From: Massospora cicadina
Taxonomy: Eukaryota > Entomophthoromycota > Entomophthoromycetes > Entomophthorales > Entomophthoraceae
NCBI GenBank assembly: GCA_022478985.1
Contig: JAKSZP010009592.1
Location: 1 to 64,000, forward strand
Length of the DNA: 64,000 bases
Reading direction: 5' to 3'
Positions 11,690-24,350 of this stretch are shown piece by piece; the first letter of the stretch is position 1, and every line of letters begins with the position of its first letter. Under the pieces are notes generated by a model. It searched no databases, was not told the origin of the DNA, and saw only the letters and a program-made list of their open reading frames with translations. A program made the translations under genes and the position numbers.

Positions 11690-14600
11690 ACGTATGTAGG
11701 AATGGGCTAAAGTGATGAACTAAACTGGGAACAAAGACGAGACCATCTGGAGGTGATGGGGTGGGAGGTACCCAAACATTCACTCTTGAAAGTGGTCCAC
11801 AAGGCGCGACTGGGACCGGCGTATAGCTTCTTGGGGGGTGGGAGTAGAGCCTGAGATAGCATCCAAGACAATCGTGTGGATAGTCCACATAGAGATTGCA
11901 ACCACTAAGGCATGGTGGGAAGGTGGTAGAGAAGAAACCATGGACAGAGCGAAGATGTCCTTAGACAGGATGAAGGGCTGTGCCTGATCCTGGCGAAAGA
12001 GACGCTGAACCTCACGCCATATTGTTTCTGAGGAAGAGCACTCTTCCAGGCGGTGAACCAAAATCCATACTGACCACACATGACGCAAGATGAGTGCAAA
12101 GAGTTAGAGCGCTCAGCTGTATGGTTTACCCATCTCAAGCAGCATTACACATGGGAACGAATATTCAGCTGCAGAAGAGGGTTGTGGTTGTACTTCTAAA
12201 TGGATTTTCAGAGCTTTGAGGGAGTAGGGGATGTCCAACATATCAGGTAGTCCACCCTGACTATGGTAGGGGGTCGCATGGGTATCACTCCATTCAGAAT
12301 GGGTAGTCATTGTACTTCCTGGGTGAACCGAGGAGTAGGGCGCACCCTCTGGGCGGTGTGCCCACTGATGCGAATTTTCCACTCAGCGCTCTGCATGGAG
12401 AGGAGAATTCTTTTGAAATTGGCTGACATCTCATGTGGGCCCGCAGCAGAAGGGTGTGAGGCGAGGTACTTTAACGGGATGGGGTTGGGCAGGATTAATG
12501 AGGCCCAGGGCGCGGGAGAAGCTGGAGCAGGCCGTGTGACCAGTGCTGGGCTGAGATTGTAGGGTTGGTGACTGCAGCGATCCATGTGCCAAGGATTTTG
12601 GTGGCGTGGACCTCATAGTTGAGCAGGCTCATGCCACCACTATGGCGAGGGCCAAACATGACATCCAGGCGCACTGGTGGTGGGCATCCTAAAAAAAGCC
12701 ACCTTGCAGAAGGTCGTAAAATGACTTGAAGAAACAAGGGAAAAAAGAGATGGCGTGGGCCCCAAACCAAACTTTAGAAAGAAGCATAGAGTTGGCTAGC
12801 AATACTTTGCCTGTAAGGGAGGTCGACGGGCTTTGAGGGAAACTATGCATTTTGTAACATTGTCTAGGATATGATTTTCCATCACCATTGAGGCGTATTC
12901 TCACGCCTCCATCCACACCCCCAAATGGCAGTCAGGGCCAGCGGTGGGGCTTGGCAAAAAGGGGAGCACAAGCGGGGCGGTGTGGGGTGGGCAGGGCAAG
13001 CGATCCCATAAGTAAGTTGTTGAAGCAGGTAGAAAATGTGGCGCTGGGGAACAGCGGGCTTGATACTGACCAAGGAGAACAGTTTCGGTTTTGGAGGCGT
13101 TACGTGCAGCATTACTTGCCTGGGAGTAAACCTGGTTAGTAGTTTCAAGTGCGCATGCATCATGATTGCTAGACATCCCAACCAATCAATCATCAGCAAA
13201 CGCCAACATCATTGACTGGTGCTTGGCCTTGCACATGGACACCAATATCAGGAGTTTCCCTGGGTCAGGTGAAAGCCTTGTCCAGGGGAAGGATTGATAA
13301 CTCCATTCAAAGGGCATAAATCCTGAATGGCTCAATAATTTCGAGAATAGGGTTTTAATCTATATTATTAGCAAATATACCAAATTCAGGGCTTCATATT
13401 ACTCCAATTTGAGGAAACATTACATCCCCGATCCTTGAGTCATGTGAACTGGGTATCCATTGACCAGGTACGAGGGCAGCGAGATCTGAGTAAGGTTCAG
13501 AACAATGAGTTATCTAGAAGACCAGGAGAAACCCTACATGGATGGGGCCATGACAATCCTTGAGGCACCGTGTCCCCACACTTCCTATAAAAAGCAATGC
13601 ATGTTAGCATAATAAAGTACTTCTTTCATAGGATATAAGTTTATATTGTTTTTATTTGAGTTCAATTTATTCCTGTGACTAAAGTCTCATCCATCATCGC
13701 GCCTGGAACCACCCCTGTCCTCTCAGCTGACCCTAGACCCATGAAGTCAGCCGCCTTATTGGGTTCCCCAGTGTTAGCACCAGCAAGCGCATCTGGGGGA
13801 AACCCAATTTCAGTAAGGCGGGCATTCACATTCTGAAGAAGTGGGTCAAGGCTGAAGTTATACAAGAGTGGGCTTAGAGGGTCCCCTTGGCATAGGCCCC
13901 TTTGAGGGCAGACTACATCCGTGAGGAAGCCAGGGCCATGCACAGCCATTGTGGCAGATTCCATGAACAACATCAACCAATTAATGAAACGCTATGGGAG
14001 GTGAAACTTGTAGAGGCAGGCTCTGAGGTAATCCCAGTTGAATCTATCATGGGACTTCTGCTGGTCTAAAAAAACAAGTGCTCCAGAAGCCATGGATTGA
14101 CAGACGTTGGCAACGGTGTGTATGTTGTCCCAAGTAGACCTTTTGGGAAAGAAACCAAATTGTTCAGGGGAAATGAGGGCAGAGGCAACGACCCCTAGAC
14201 GGTTTGCCATGATTTTAGTAAACAATTTTGTGTCTGTGTTAGTAAGTGAAATGGGGCGCCAGTTTGCCAAGTCCAGCTTATCCCCTTTCTTGTACAACGT
14301 TATCGTGAAGGCCTCCTGACCTCCAGGAAGGAGGCGCGTTTTCATAAGGCATTGGTTCATAGAGGCAAGCAGCAAGAAGGAAAGTTATTTGAAATACTTC
14401 TTATAGAACTCATAAGGGATGCCGTCTGGACCTGGGCATTTTCTGTACAGTGCACTGAAAACGGCAGACCAGAGTTTGTCCTGAGAAAATAAAATTCATC
14501 AACTCCAGAAAACAGGAAATGGTGCAGATATGTGCGCTTTTGAGAAAATTGTCCATTTCGGCTGGCTGAACTGGAATGGAGCAATAAAATTCTGAGTAAT

Positions 14601-15801
14601 AGTTTTGTACTTTGATTGCCACTTTGGCTTGAGTATGTGACGGAGTGGTCTGGCCTTCGCACCTGTGTGCAGGCCAAGCTTTGGCGTGGTGAGAAGAATT
14701 TTTGAAAAAAGTAAGTGGAACACATATTGCCCACAATTATGCGCTTTGCTTTATACTGAACACAAACTTAATGCTTGTGTTGTCTTACCAGTGCGTTGAG
14801 GCAAGCGGACACTTCTGCCCACTTATGACCCCAAGCCGGGCTTAGCCTGCTTCTGGGACATTGGATTCCAGATGGTCCACTTCTGCCAGCGTGTGCAAAA
14901 TGACTGCCAAGGCAGCCCGCAAGCAACATGATGAGATGTGGCGAGCTTGGCAGATGGTGTTCACTTTGAAGGTTGACCAGGTGGAGATTAGGTCTGCACA
15001 TAAATGTGTGGTAAACTCCAGAGCTGAGGTCTCAGTGTCCACCCATGAGGAAAACTGGGGTACTCAATCTTGGTGTGGCGTAGTTTGCACCACTTTGGCG
15101 CCTGGGCTGCTGGATTGGACAAACAGAAAAATACTGGTACCATTCTGTGGTCGGATAAATCGACTTTCGTCATGGTAAAGTGTGAAATTTGGGATTGAAA
15201 TTTCAATGGCTTGAGAATAAGGTCAATGAGGGTCATAGACCTTAGCTGGCCATTGTGCACACGGGGACGCGACATGTTTGTGAGTAGCTTTGCATGATGT
15301 GGCAGAGTATAGACAACCCTAGGGTGGCTTTTAGAACGCAAAGTTCAACATGCCCCTGTGGGGGTGTAGGCGAAGAGGGCCAGTGGTCTGTGATTGGGTT
15401 GGTCCAGCAGTTCATGTCACCAACAACAAATGGGTCAGGGGGTTTTGGAAGGAGATTGATGGCTGAGAAGAATTCCTGATGATTTCATGCACAGGTTGGG
15501 GCATAAATGTTAACAACAGCGTGCACTTTGTCATCCAACAAAAAGTTGACTACAAGGATCAGCCGTTGAGGTACAATGTTGAAAAAATAAATTTAAAACT
15601 ATGAGTCACTTGAAAAAGCACCTCACAGTGCGGTGACCAAAAGGAAAGGGAAGGGAGGAGCATGGTTGCCCATGTTTCCTCTTCACCACACGGACAGTGG
15701 GTTTCCTGAATGGCCAGAATGTCCATGGGTAAATTATTTTATAAAAAACTCAATTTCCTAGCCCAGGGTGGCGAGGCCTTGAGTCCAGCGATGTTTAACA
15801 T
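11690..15801 (-). pseudogene. LINE A ORF2: endonuclease-reverse transcriptase
   Basis: ORF2 reads leftwards from an ATG at 15801 (MLNIAGLKA). The apurinic-type endonuclease comes first: QETHCP near 15695, GDMNCW at about 15405-15421 (the GDFN motif) and SDHR at 15144-15155. RT follows: YKKGDKLDLANWRPISL within 13992-14375, QFGFFPKRSTWDNI, then GLCQGDPLSPLLYNF within 13662-13976. The catalytic FADD box sits at 13189-13200. The C-terminus holds a zinc-finger-like cluster (CVMCG near 12090, with a downstream His and Cys), as in many LINE ORF2 proteins. The protein nicks target DNA and copies LINE RNA there. Many frame breaks, a stop right after FADD and the insertion between RT motifs make it dead. 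Confidence 0.85.
13247..13803 (+). mobile_element. insertion inside LINE A RT, with LTR-E-like sequence
   Basis: LINE B shows that the sequence between the RT box GDPLSPL and the FADD box should be continuous. In LINE A about 557 bases intervene, bounded by CCAAT at 13242-13246 and 13804-13808, a possible 5-bp target duplication. Its middle part (about 13400-13640) resembles the LTR relic at 1-345, including a 'cctataaaaagc' box and 'aataaag'. The ends are not clean TG...CA, and about 13660-13803 has a plus-strand protein-like frame (APGTTPVLSADPRPMKSAA). It may therefore be an LTR plus a little internal sequence rather than a pure solo LTR. Confidence 0.5.
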
Positions 15802-15861
15802 CCCTAAAGTAAAGGCTCCCCCATCGCACCTTAGGTGTGAGGGGAAGGGCACATGAGCCCT

Positions 15862-17368
15862 TCAGCCTCTCTCTTTTTTAGCACGTCGCTGTATGGCAGC
15901 ATGGGTATTCTGTACTATGGAGTATGGTTCAGTATGTGAAGCTTTTGATGTGGGGTTTGCATTGGCTTTTGCCTTCTGCTTTTTTCCCACTGTGGACGAA
16001 TTTTTGGCGTTGTGTGCACTTGTGGTGCACCATAACATGAAGGTGAATTCTGGCAGGATTATTGGTGAGCAACTCAGATTCAATTGATGTTTGTTAGCAT
16101 TGGTAGGGTGAAACTGACTCACCCATCAGGTCTTTAACTTGGGAGGCCAATCTGATTGGTGGAAGGATTAACGAGCTGCTTCCACTGTGAATGACTCAAT
16201 GTCCTCCTGGAGCTGGGTGGGTGGGATCACGGACTTGGTCGCAGCCACTGCCTTAGCTGCCACTCTGTGGGCCTGATTGGCCTTCTTTCACTCCTGCGGG
16301 GATACAGGTTTTACTTTAATGTTGCACCCAGGTGAGCCCCACGGGAAGGCTGCGTCAGTGTCTACTGCCAGTTCATAGTGGGTGTCTGCACCACACTATG
16401 CTTCCAGGATTATTTTGGTTTGAGTAATGCCCTCCTTGGCGAGGCGTTATGGGCCTTGTGGCCAAAAGCACAACAGAAAGTGCAAATAGGAGGCGCACTA
16501 TCCATGGTAACCCTGAATGGGCGGGAGTCTTGCCCATTAATTTCTACAAAAGTGGTGTGAGGGATTTGGGTCAAATCTTCCACTATCCCCATGGATGGGG
16601 TGAGAACAGCAATTGCTTTGCCCATGCACAGGTCCAGCATGAGCATAAAGCGCTGCATCTCAAAGGATTGGATTCCTTTTTATTCGGCGATACCAGCCTT
16701 CAGGTGGTGCTCAGCAAGGTGCGCTTGACTGTAGCAGGTAGGAAGTCAAAAATTATGACAATTTTATTCAATTTAGTCCAGCGAGTGCACTTTTTTTGAC
16801 TACCCATTGACTGTCTGGGAGGTCCACTACCACTCGCACTTTGCGGCTTTGTCTGCCACATTTTTGTTTTTGAATCCTAGATCCAGCCAACCACAAGGCA
16901 TGGAGTGTGGTGCGACGTACATGCGTTCAGGAAATGTGTGTGTACATCTCCACAAAACTTCCACCAAAGCACCGTTTGTTAAATATCCAGGAAGACACGC
17001 ACCCTGTGTTCCACTGATGATACTCTTTGGGAGTGCGGCATATTGATGAACTGGTTGCAGCATGCTTCACAGGCCAAAATTGCTGGGAAAATGGTAACTG
17101 CAGGTTTTTTGCTATTAATTTTATCTATACCGCCAGATTTGCCAGGGAGTTTATAAAGCTTGGTTGATGTAGGGACTATACCTGTGCCCTTAACTTTACT
17201 CGCCCAACTGATACCCAACATTGGGTGAACACTAATCTCCTCAACAATATAATCAAACTTACCTAGGCTTGAATTGAATATGTTGCAAAAGTGTTTGCAA
17301 CAAGAGAGAGATGGGATATGATTCTGACAATCTTGAGGGTCAATAACCACGTCAAGGCTGCGCCCCAT
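15862..17368 (-). pseudogene. LINE A ORF1: zinc-knuckle protein
   Basis: Frames from about 17368 leftwards to the stop at 15862 make up ORF1. A zinc knuckle near 16455-16500 reads CTFCCAFGHKAHNA: CX2CX4H is intact, but the last cysteine is replaced by alanine. The C-terminus is lysine-rich (VGKKQKAKANANPTSKA), typical of an RNA-binding tail. ORF2 starts 61 bases further left. The reading frame is interrupted several times. The start is uncertain. Confidence 0.7.
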
Positions 17369-17390
17369 TGAAGACTTTGATTTTTTTAAT

Positions 17391-17801
17391 AAAAAGTATG
17401 CTATCTACTACTCTATTGCGCTTTTAATTACTGCTATAATACATCGTCCAAGTGGTTGATATTCCTTCAGGAAAAATTCTGGAGCTAATTTGATTTACAA
17501 TCATTCAGCCTTTAGAAAAAATGACAAATAGATACAAAATTTAAAAAAAGGATAAAAAGATGACTAGATATGAAACATTATCAGGCTAAAAAAGAAGACT
17601 ATTAAAAGTTGCACCTTTACACATAGTTAAAATAAAAGCGAAGAACTATAAAAATTGAAACTATAGTAGCACCAATAGTGAAATTTTTAAGTTAAAAATC
17701 TTTTGCTGGATGATTTAGTCATCCTAGGGCTTGTTTAAAATATATATGAATAAATTACCCAGCTTTGACTTAGATGTTGATTAGTCAATTCCAGATGAGC
17801 A
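17391..17801. other. AT-rich spacer between LINE A and LINE B
   Basis: No gene or repeat was recognised. This is the left flank of the LINE B target; its continuation is right of 23084. Confidence 0.5.
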
Positions 17802-17817
17802 CCAATCAAGATCAGGG
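17802..17817. repeat. LINE B target-site duplication, 3' side
   Basis: CCAATCAAGATCAGGG is repeated exactly at 23069-23084. Sixteen identical bases flanking a LINE mark target-primed insertion. Confidence 0.9.
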
Positions 17818-17999
17818 GTTTTTCTACCAAGGCAAGCTGACCAGGGGACAAGCAATACCAAAAAGAACATAATTAAAGGGGAAGGTGAGATGGTGTTAAA
17901 TTAGGCACCCCAGAGTAGACGAGCTACCCCTGTTGCCAGCCAGTACCGCCTGGTGTGGGGGGGTGTAGAGTACTCTACTCAGAGGGGGTTTCCCCTGTT

Positions 18000-20900
18000 A
18001 TGGAACAAGTGTGTAGGAAGGGGTCCATATGTAGAAACCATACTGGGAACCATGACTCTACAAGCCTTTGCTGCCTCGTCTATATGTATCCAAAAAGTCA
18101 GGCTTGTAAGCGTTCCAGTAGGTGAACGTGGAATCTACTGATTGTCCCATGGAAGGTTGGTACAGTACCCCTGAACGCATCCAAAACAATGGTGTGGATT
18201 GTTTTCATTGTGATGGTTACTATTAGGGAGCAGAGGGTAGGTGGTATTGGGGATTTGATCTGGAGCGCGAGGAGGCTCCTGGAGATGGAAAATTCTTGGT
18301 TATTCTGGATCCTAAGCAAGCTAACTTTCCTCCACATGGCTCTTGATGGGGGGCATGCTTTGTGGCGGTGGTGTAGAGTGCCATCCCCTCCACATACTTC
18401 ACACTCCGCATGGAGAGAGTTGGCATGATCTACAGTCCTGTATGTTCTACTAAGGCAGCATCAGGTGTTAGATCTTGCCCTTGGCTGGAGGAGCGGATGG
18501 TGTGTCAGCCTCCATATTGCCTTCTGTTTGTGTGTGGTCGTATGTGATGTCTAGAGCGTCCAGGTAGTCTATTCTTGCTATGTGTGGGGCCCCATCGTGA
18601 GTGTACCTCTGGGGGTTGTCCTCTGGGTTCTTTAGCATAAAGTTGGATCTGGGTCTGCCCCTTCCCTGACTAGTGCCTGTGAGAGTGAAGGTCTACCCCA
18701 TGTGTCAAATGGTGCGGAGGAGTTTTTTGAAGTGTGAGGGAGTTCTGTGAGAGCCCACTGTGGTGGGGTTAATTGCAAGGTATGTGAGCAGGCTGGATGG
18801 GTTGTGTGAATTGGATAGTCTCAGCGCCTGTGCAAAGTTGGCCCTTGCTGCTCTGGACCAGTGTTGTTGTGGGAGTTCTGGGGCAAGGACTTCCTTTACA
18901 CGATGCCCAATATTTGGTTGGCGTGGACCTCAAAGTCCATTAGGCCCATGCCTCCACTGGATCATGGACCAAAGAGTGTTTCCACCTGTACAGGTGGATG
19001 GGTCCCAGGCCACAGCCAGACCTGGATGAGTGTGCGGATTGTTGACATGAAAGTGGGCGAGAGGGATATTGAGTGTGTGGGGAACCACAGCATTGGGAGG
19101 ATGAGTAAGTTGGCAACTGTTACTCACCCTGTTAGTCCAGAGATTTTCCCTTAAGGGTTGCTACTTGGTTGGTCATCCACTGTAGTAGGTTGTTCTCCAT
19201 TGTCTCATTGGCGTGCCCCTGTCTCCAAATATACCCTAAGGTGGTGAATGGGGTTTGTTGAAGGAGGTGATGAAAAGGGTAGAATGAGTGGGTTGTTCCT
19301 TTGTGGGGACTATGAGGTTTGGGTGTTGTAGCCCAGTTGTTGGTGTACTTGCCTAGAAGGATTATTTCCGTTTTCCTTTTGTTGAGTGATGCATTGCTCA
19401 CAATGGAGTATTCCTCAAGCGTGCGTTCTAGTTAGCGGGCATCATTATTGTTAGCTATACCAGTTATGCAGTCATCCGCAAAGGCTAGTATCTTGATTGG
19501 TGACTGGCCTTGTGCGGTTATGCCCATGAGGCGTGAGTCAGAAACGCAAAGGAGTGGATCAAAGCTAAAGTTGTACTGCAGAGGGCTGAGGGGGTCCCCT
19601 TGTTTGAGCCCTCTGCGTGGTGTAATCTTGTTGGTTAGAAAGCCAGGGCCACATACTGCCATGGATGCTGATTCTGTAAGGAGCATCTTCCAGTTTATGA
19701 ATCTGGGTGGGAGTTTGAAGGCGCTCAGGCATTCCTTCAGGTACGGCCAGCTAACGCGGTCATATGCCATCTCCTGGTCTAGGAATACCAGGGCTCCTGA
19801 TGCTTTGGATTGGCATATGTTGGCAACTGAGTGTATATTGGTTTAGATTGAACACCCTGGTATGAACCCGATTGATTGGGTGACAGGATACTGGAGGCTA
19901 ATGTGCCTAATCTGGATGCTAAAATTTTTGTGAGTAGCTTTGTCTCTGTGTTAAAGAGTGTAATTGGACGCCAGTTGGCCAGGTCCAATTTGTCACCCTT
20001 CTTGTACAGGGTTATGACATAGGAGTCCTGGCCGCCAGATAGGAGATGTGTCTCCAGCAGGCACTGGTTCATTGATGCCAAGAGGAGGGGGCGATTTGTT
20101 TAAAGTATTTCTTATAATATTCATAGGGTATCCATCAGGTCCTTGGCATTTCCCTCGAGGTGCACCACAGACTGTGTCCAAAAGTTCCTCCTTTGTTATT
20201 ATATTTAGGAGTTTGTAGTCTGGCGGCGTGCTTTGTATTCCTGCTGTTTGTATAATTTTTTTTAATTTTTTGTGGGTCCATTAGGGTGTTATGATATAGC
20301 TCTGTGTAATAGTGGTGTACTTCCGCCTTGACCTTCATTGGGTCAGTTTCCATGGCGCCGTCAACTTTGCGGACCTGTGTGCGCGCGGGCTGGTTGCTGT
20401 GGGAGTAGAATTGGCAAAAAAGTATGTCAAGCAGGTTTCGCCTTCTTTTATGAACTTACTTTTCTCAATACCTTGATTCTGTGCTGGTACTTGAATATGG
20501 GAGCGTTTTAGCGGGCTGATATTTCCGCCCATTTGTTTCCCCAATTGAGGCTGTATCCAGACTTTGGGACATTGAGCTCGAGGTGTTCCAGCTCCACTAA
20601 GGTGCGCTTAATTGTGGCTGTGTCAGTGATGTACTTACATGAAGCAATGTGATGAGTTTTATATATTATTTTGTTTTGAATTTTGCCCTGGTTTTGATGG
20701 GATCTGATATGAGTGGAGATGTGGATTCTGGGTTTGTAGCCTCGTGTTTGACCCAGTTGGATATTTAGGGCAAATCTATGTTTTCTGGGTGTAGCTTCCT
20801 CCAGGTTGACATCTGTGTGGGAATTTGGGTTGGTGAGAGCTTCACTGAGATGAGTCAGTGGTCAGAGAAATTGTTTTTTTGTTGCTAATTTGGAAATGTT

Positions 20901-21502
20901 CCAGAAGTGTATTTCTGCTGTGAGGATGAAGTTAATGCAGCTCATTGAGGTGACATTCCCTCGCATATGTTGGGTCAGGTCATGTTGGGAAGGAGTTGTG
21001 ACCTGGGGGAGGGTGTCATGTAGGCCTAGGGATGCCTTCATTGCATAGAGCTCTTTGTGCCCCAGTGGGTATCCCCTGGTACTAGGCCATCAGTTTGTGT
21101 TAAAGTTGTCCCAGAAGTTGAAGTCGACAAGTAGAATGGTATCAGATGGGAGGGCGAGTGTTGGGATGGTTTTGAGGAATTGTTTCCTCTCAGCTGTGGT
21201 GCACGGTGCATAGATGCTTGCTGTCAAAATTGTGTCCTCTTGGTTTATGACTGTTGCAACCAGAATTTGGCCTTGCATATATGAGGAGGAGTTTATACTC
21301 TTTATTTTTTTATTTCTGACAACTACCCCACAGAGTGTCATCCATAATAATAGGATGGTGAGACCCTGGCTGACCAGGATCCATCTTCCCCCTGTGGACA
21401 GTGGGTTTCTTGGATGGCCATGTTATTAACAGGGGGTTTTTGCAGGATGTCCAGTTTTTTGGCTTGGGACATATGAGCCCTGGCTCCCAATATGTTTAGC
21501 AT
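18000..21502 (-). pseudogene. LINE B ORF2: endonuclease-reverse transcriptase
   Basis: ORF2 begins with an ATG at 21502 (MLNILGARAHMSQAKKLD), a start similar to LINE A. Endonuclease motifs are QETHCP near 21400, VDFNFW near 21115 (normally GDFN, so the glycine is altered) and SDH near 20850 followed by a stop. The RT contains YKKGDKLDLANWRPITL within 19779-20081, GLKQGDPLSPLQYNF and the intact FADD box within 19432-19770. A C-terminal cluster, CEVCGGDGTLHHRHKAC near 18350-18400, keeps the C..C...H..H..C spacing. Frameshifts between these blocks inactivate the copy. The left limit is approximate. Confidence 0.85.
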
Positions 21503-21905
21503 CCCAATTGTTACTGAGGTGACCGTGGCGCCTCAGGAGCAGTTGGGTGGGCCGCCCAGCCCACACCCAACGCCCTTGTTACTGGTCCTGCTTTGTGTCA
21601 TCATCTTATTCCATACCTTGTGTTGATTTCTTATGGAAAATGTGGGTTTTCAATTTTGTGACATGTTCTTCTGCTTGTGACCCTTGGTGGATTGGTGCGG
21701 TGCGCTGATTTGTTTCTGTAGTTTTTGGGTGCAATTTTGGATAATTGGGTCCCGATTTTCCGCCCATAGTGGTGCCAAATTGTTCTACTAATTTTGCATG
21801 ATTGATGTCATTTGATAAATCAGTCGCATTGTTGAGAAAATTTTCATTTTGGGTTTACTGCTCTGATTGGGTGACTCAGGTAATTTCCTCCATGTCCTCC
21901 TCAGC

Positions 21906-23007
21906 TTAAGCAGCCTGTTCTGATTGGTTGGCTCGGCTGATTTCCTCAATGTCTTTCTGAATTTTGCTGGGGTCGATGGTGGAGGCTGAAAGTGCTGCCA
22001 CCTTGGCCGCTTCCCGCTTGTGGACCTTTTGCAGCATTTTGCATGCTTTGGGTTTTACTGGGTTTATGATGAGGTAGTGCCATCCTCTCCCCATTGAAAT
22101 GCATGGTTGGAATCTATCATTTTGCAAAATTCTGCATCATTTTTGTTCATGTCGTCATCGCAGAATTGTGGGGCCATGATGCCTTTTTCACTGGGCATGC
22201 ATGTTCCTTGTGCACTAGTGCGGTGCAGTGGTTGCAGATTGGTGGTGCACGTTCTAGTGTGACTCAGAATGGTTCTGACACCTTCCCATCTGGGAGGTGA
22301 AATTTTGCTACATGAGGGATTCTTGTGAGATCCTCAGCAACATTGGGGATTGAGTGGATTACAGTAATTGCCTTTCCTGTGCACAGGTTCAGCACTAATT
22401 GAATCTTTATAATTCTAAATGTTTAAAATCTCTGTAGTATTTAAGTATGACTTGGAGCTCCTCCTAGATTTGCTTACGGGGAGGTTGGTGGAGAGTGAGT
22501 CAAAAGGAGATGAACAAAGTTTTTACTCTTTCTCATCTGGTGCGCATGGTTTGCACAATTTGTTTGCCCTTGGGGAGGGCAGCTTTGACACATACTTTTG
22601 CAGCGGCGTCTTCATCTTCTTTGGTCTCAAATCCCAAATCAACCTAGTCACAGGGGACCGTTTCCATGTTCACATACACTTCATAGGGGAAGAGGGAGGC
22701 CTGTGCCTCGCACACTTTCTCTTAAAGAGTCAGTGACTCAACCCATAGGTAGAGTCAGAGCCCGTGCTCTACCTTCAAAAAGGGCTGGTTGTACTGGATT
22801 TCCATGTACTGGTTGTGTATCGTGGTAAACTTCAGAAAACTTGGGAGGTGGTTCATTTTGTGGTTTCTTGGTGGCATTGGTTCCCAGTCTCCCTCCAGGG
22901 CGCTTCTTGCCCTTTGGTGCACTGTTTTGCAAATTGCTCATTACAGCTTTCGCCCAGTTCAATTGAGATTTTGTTGTAAACGCCCATTTTTCCTGTGTGA
23001 TTATCAA
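21906..23007 (-). pseudogene. LINE B ORF1: zinc-knuckle protein
   Basis: ORF1 starts near 22941-23007 with a basic N-terminus (SAPKGKKRPGGRLG) and ends at the stop at 21906. A perfect CX2CX4HX4C knuckle, CNHCTALVHKEHAC, lies at about 22199-22238. The C-terminal part (KREAAKVAALSAST) is charged and possibly helical. The frame shifts more than once, so the product is not intact. The spacing to ORF2 is about 400 bases. Confidence 0.7.
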
Positions 23008-23068
23008 AAATTGCTGTTTAAATTGAATTGTAGTAATTAATGTTATCTTTACAGGAAAGAAAAGCTAT

Positions 23069-23084
23069 CCAATCAAGATCAGGG
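23069..23084. repeat. LINE B target-site duplication, 5' side
   Basis: Exact second copy of the 16 bases at 17802-17817. Confidence 0.9.
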
Positions 23085-24239
23085 ATACTCATCAATATCT
23101 CTAGTTGTGGTTTTAAATTTTAAATTTGGTCCTAATACTAATGCAGCTTTTTAGGTAGTCGCATTTGACAAAAAATCTGTAAATTAGTAATTTGGATTAT
23201 TTAGTATTAATCATTTTATACAAATATTGTATAAACATGAGTGCCAACTAATGTATGGTACTTAGTATAATCTGTTATATTATTATAACACGTTGTTTTG
23301 TGAGCGGTTAGCTAGTACCTAATCAATACGGCCTGCTCTTCCAAGGTTGCTTAACTACATAAACATGGCTGCTAGTTGATTTCTGGGTAGTTAACTGTGG
23401 CTACTTAAGCATAAAATGTGCTCTTTTTATAAAGTCAGCCAGAGATTTTTAGCTAATAGGCGATGGTTGTTAGCATGAGTGAATGACAACGTTTATGCTA
23501 GTTCACTAAACATATGTATTCCCCTTTTGACATATAAACCCTTTTTTCATTAGAAATAGATCTAGACCATTGTAATTTTATTATATTTTTTTCTTTGGAG
23601 TGTTAGTCATAGTTACCTTATCTATTCCTTACGTTAAGTTAGTGCAGTTGAGAGATTACTCAGAAGACTTTAATGGGTAGCTGTCATCTTGCACTAGAAA
23701 ATAAAATTTAATAACAGCTAGAAGAGATTGCCTACAAAAATTAATTGTATATCATTCATTAATGTTCATCCTTGGTTAGCTTGCCTCAATTAAGCACTCT
23801 AATTATTATTATATACCAATTGGCTTATTATAGATTTAGAATTTCTTAGAAAACTAAATATAGATTAATGTGTATATCAAATTTTAGAAATTGAGCTATT
23901 AAAGTAATTTTTGGTGTTATCATAAATCTACAAACTGATACATTGGTAAAATTCACATACTTTAGTCTTATTAGAAATTAATCCAAAAAGATTCTAGTAT
24001 AAATTAGATTATATATTGGGCTGAATGGTTAATTACTTGAACATGATGTTAAATTTTTATAATTAATATTTATGCTGCATATCACACTTAATTAGACATG
24101 GCGAGATACTCTTCCTTAAATGCGTTAAGATCAATTCAAAACTTTTGATAGCTTATTCTAGCATATCTATTTTAAATGACAACTTTAAGTTTTTAAAAGC
24201 ATTTGATCTGTCAATCAAATAAATAAACATTAGCTAATA
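23085..24239. other. AT-rich spacer
   Basis: No open frame of note, no terminal repeats and no domain. This is the right flank of the LINE B target. Confidence 0.5.
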
Positions 24240-24350
24240 ATATTAAAAAACCACTGAACCTATAAAACCAACCCAATAAACCACAAACCACTTAGCAAAA
24301 TCAATATACTTACAAAGCAGCCAATAAACCACCAACTTTTTTATGACTAT
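24240..24350 (-). repeat. reverse-oriented relative of the 3.8-4.6 kb repeat
   Basis: Phrases such as 'aaccactgaacctataaa', 'ccaataaaccac' and 'cacttagcaaaatcaat' are the reverse complement of the minisatellite-like core at 3787-4660. Only about two units are seen. Confidence 0.4.

Larger units (their letters stand above)
11521..17390 (-). mobile_element. LINE A (non-LTR retrotransposon)
   Basis: A minus-strand LINE with ORF1 (right) and ORF2 (left). Its 3' end lies at 11521-11545 and contains the GTCCCCTGGTC motif shared with LINE B and both half-LINEs. Subtracting the 557-bp insertion at 13247-13803 leaves about 5.3 kb, close to the 5.25 kb of LINE B, so it is probably near full length. 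The 5' end is estimated from the ORF1 start and LINE B. Base composition is more GC-rich than the flanks. Confidence 0.8.
17818..23068 (-). mobile_element. LINE B, full-length non-LTR retrotransposon
   Basis: A minus-strand LINE of 5,251 bp bounded by a perfect 16-bp duplication. Order from the right: short 5' leader, ORF1, ORF2, 3' region. The 3' terminus carries the GTCCCCTGGTCAGC motif (about 17835-17848) shared with LINE A and the half-LINEs and ends in a short A-run. Domain order and motifs match LINE A, but the two differ strongly, so they are separate lineages or old copies. The presence of ORF1 close to the 5' junction argues against 5' truncation. Confidence 0.9.

Noticed and set aside
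11613..13200. Several overlapping long frames on both strands (for example 12263-12562 plus and 12882-13199 minus)
   Set aside because: GC-rich LINE sequence gives few stops in all frames. Only the minus-strand pieces with RT and zinc-finger motifs are credible.
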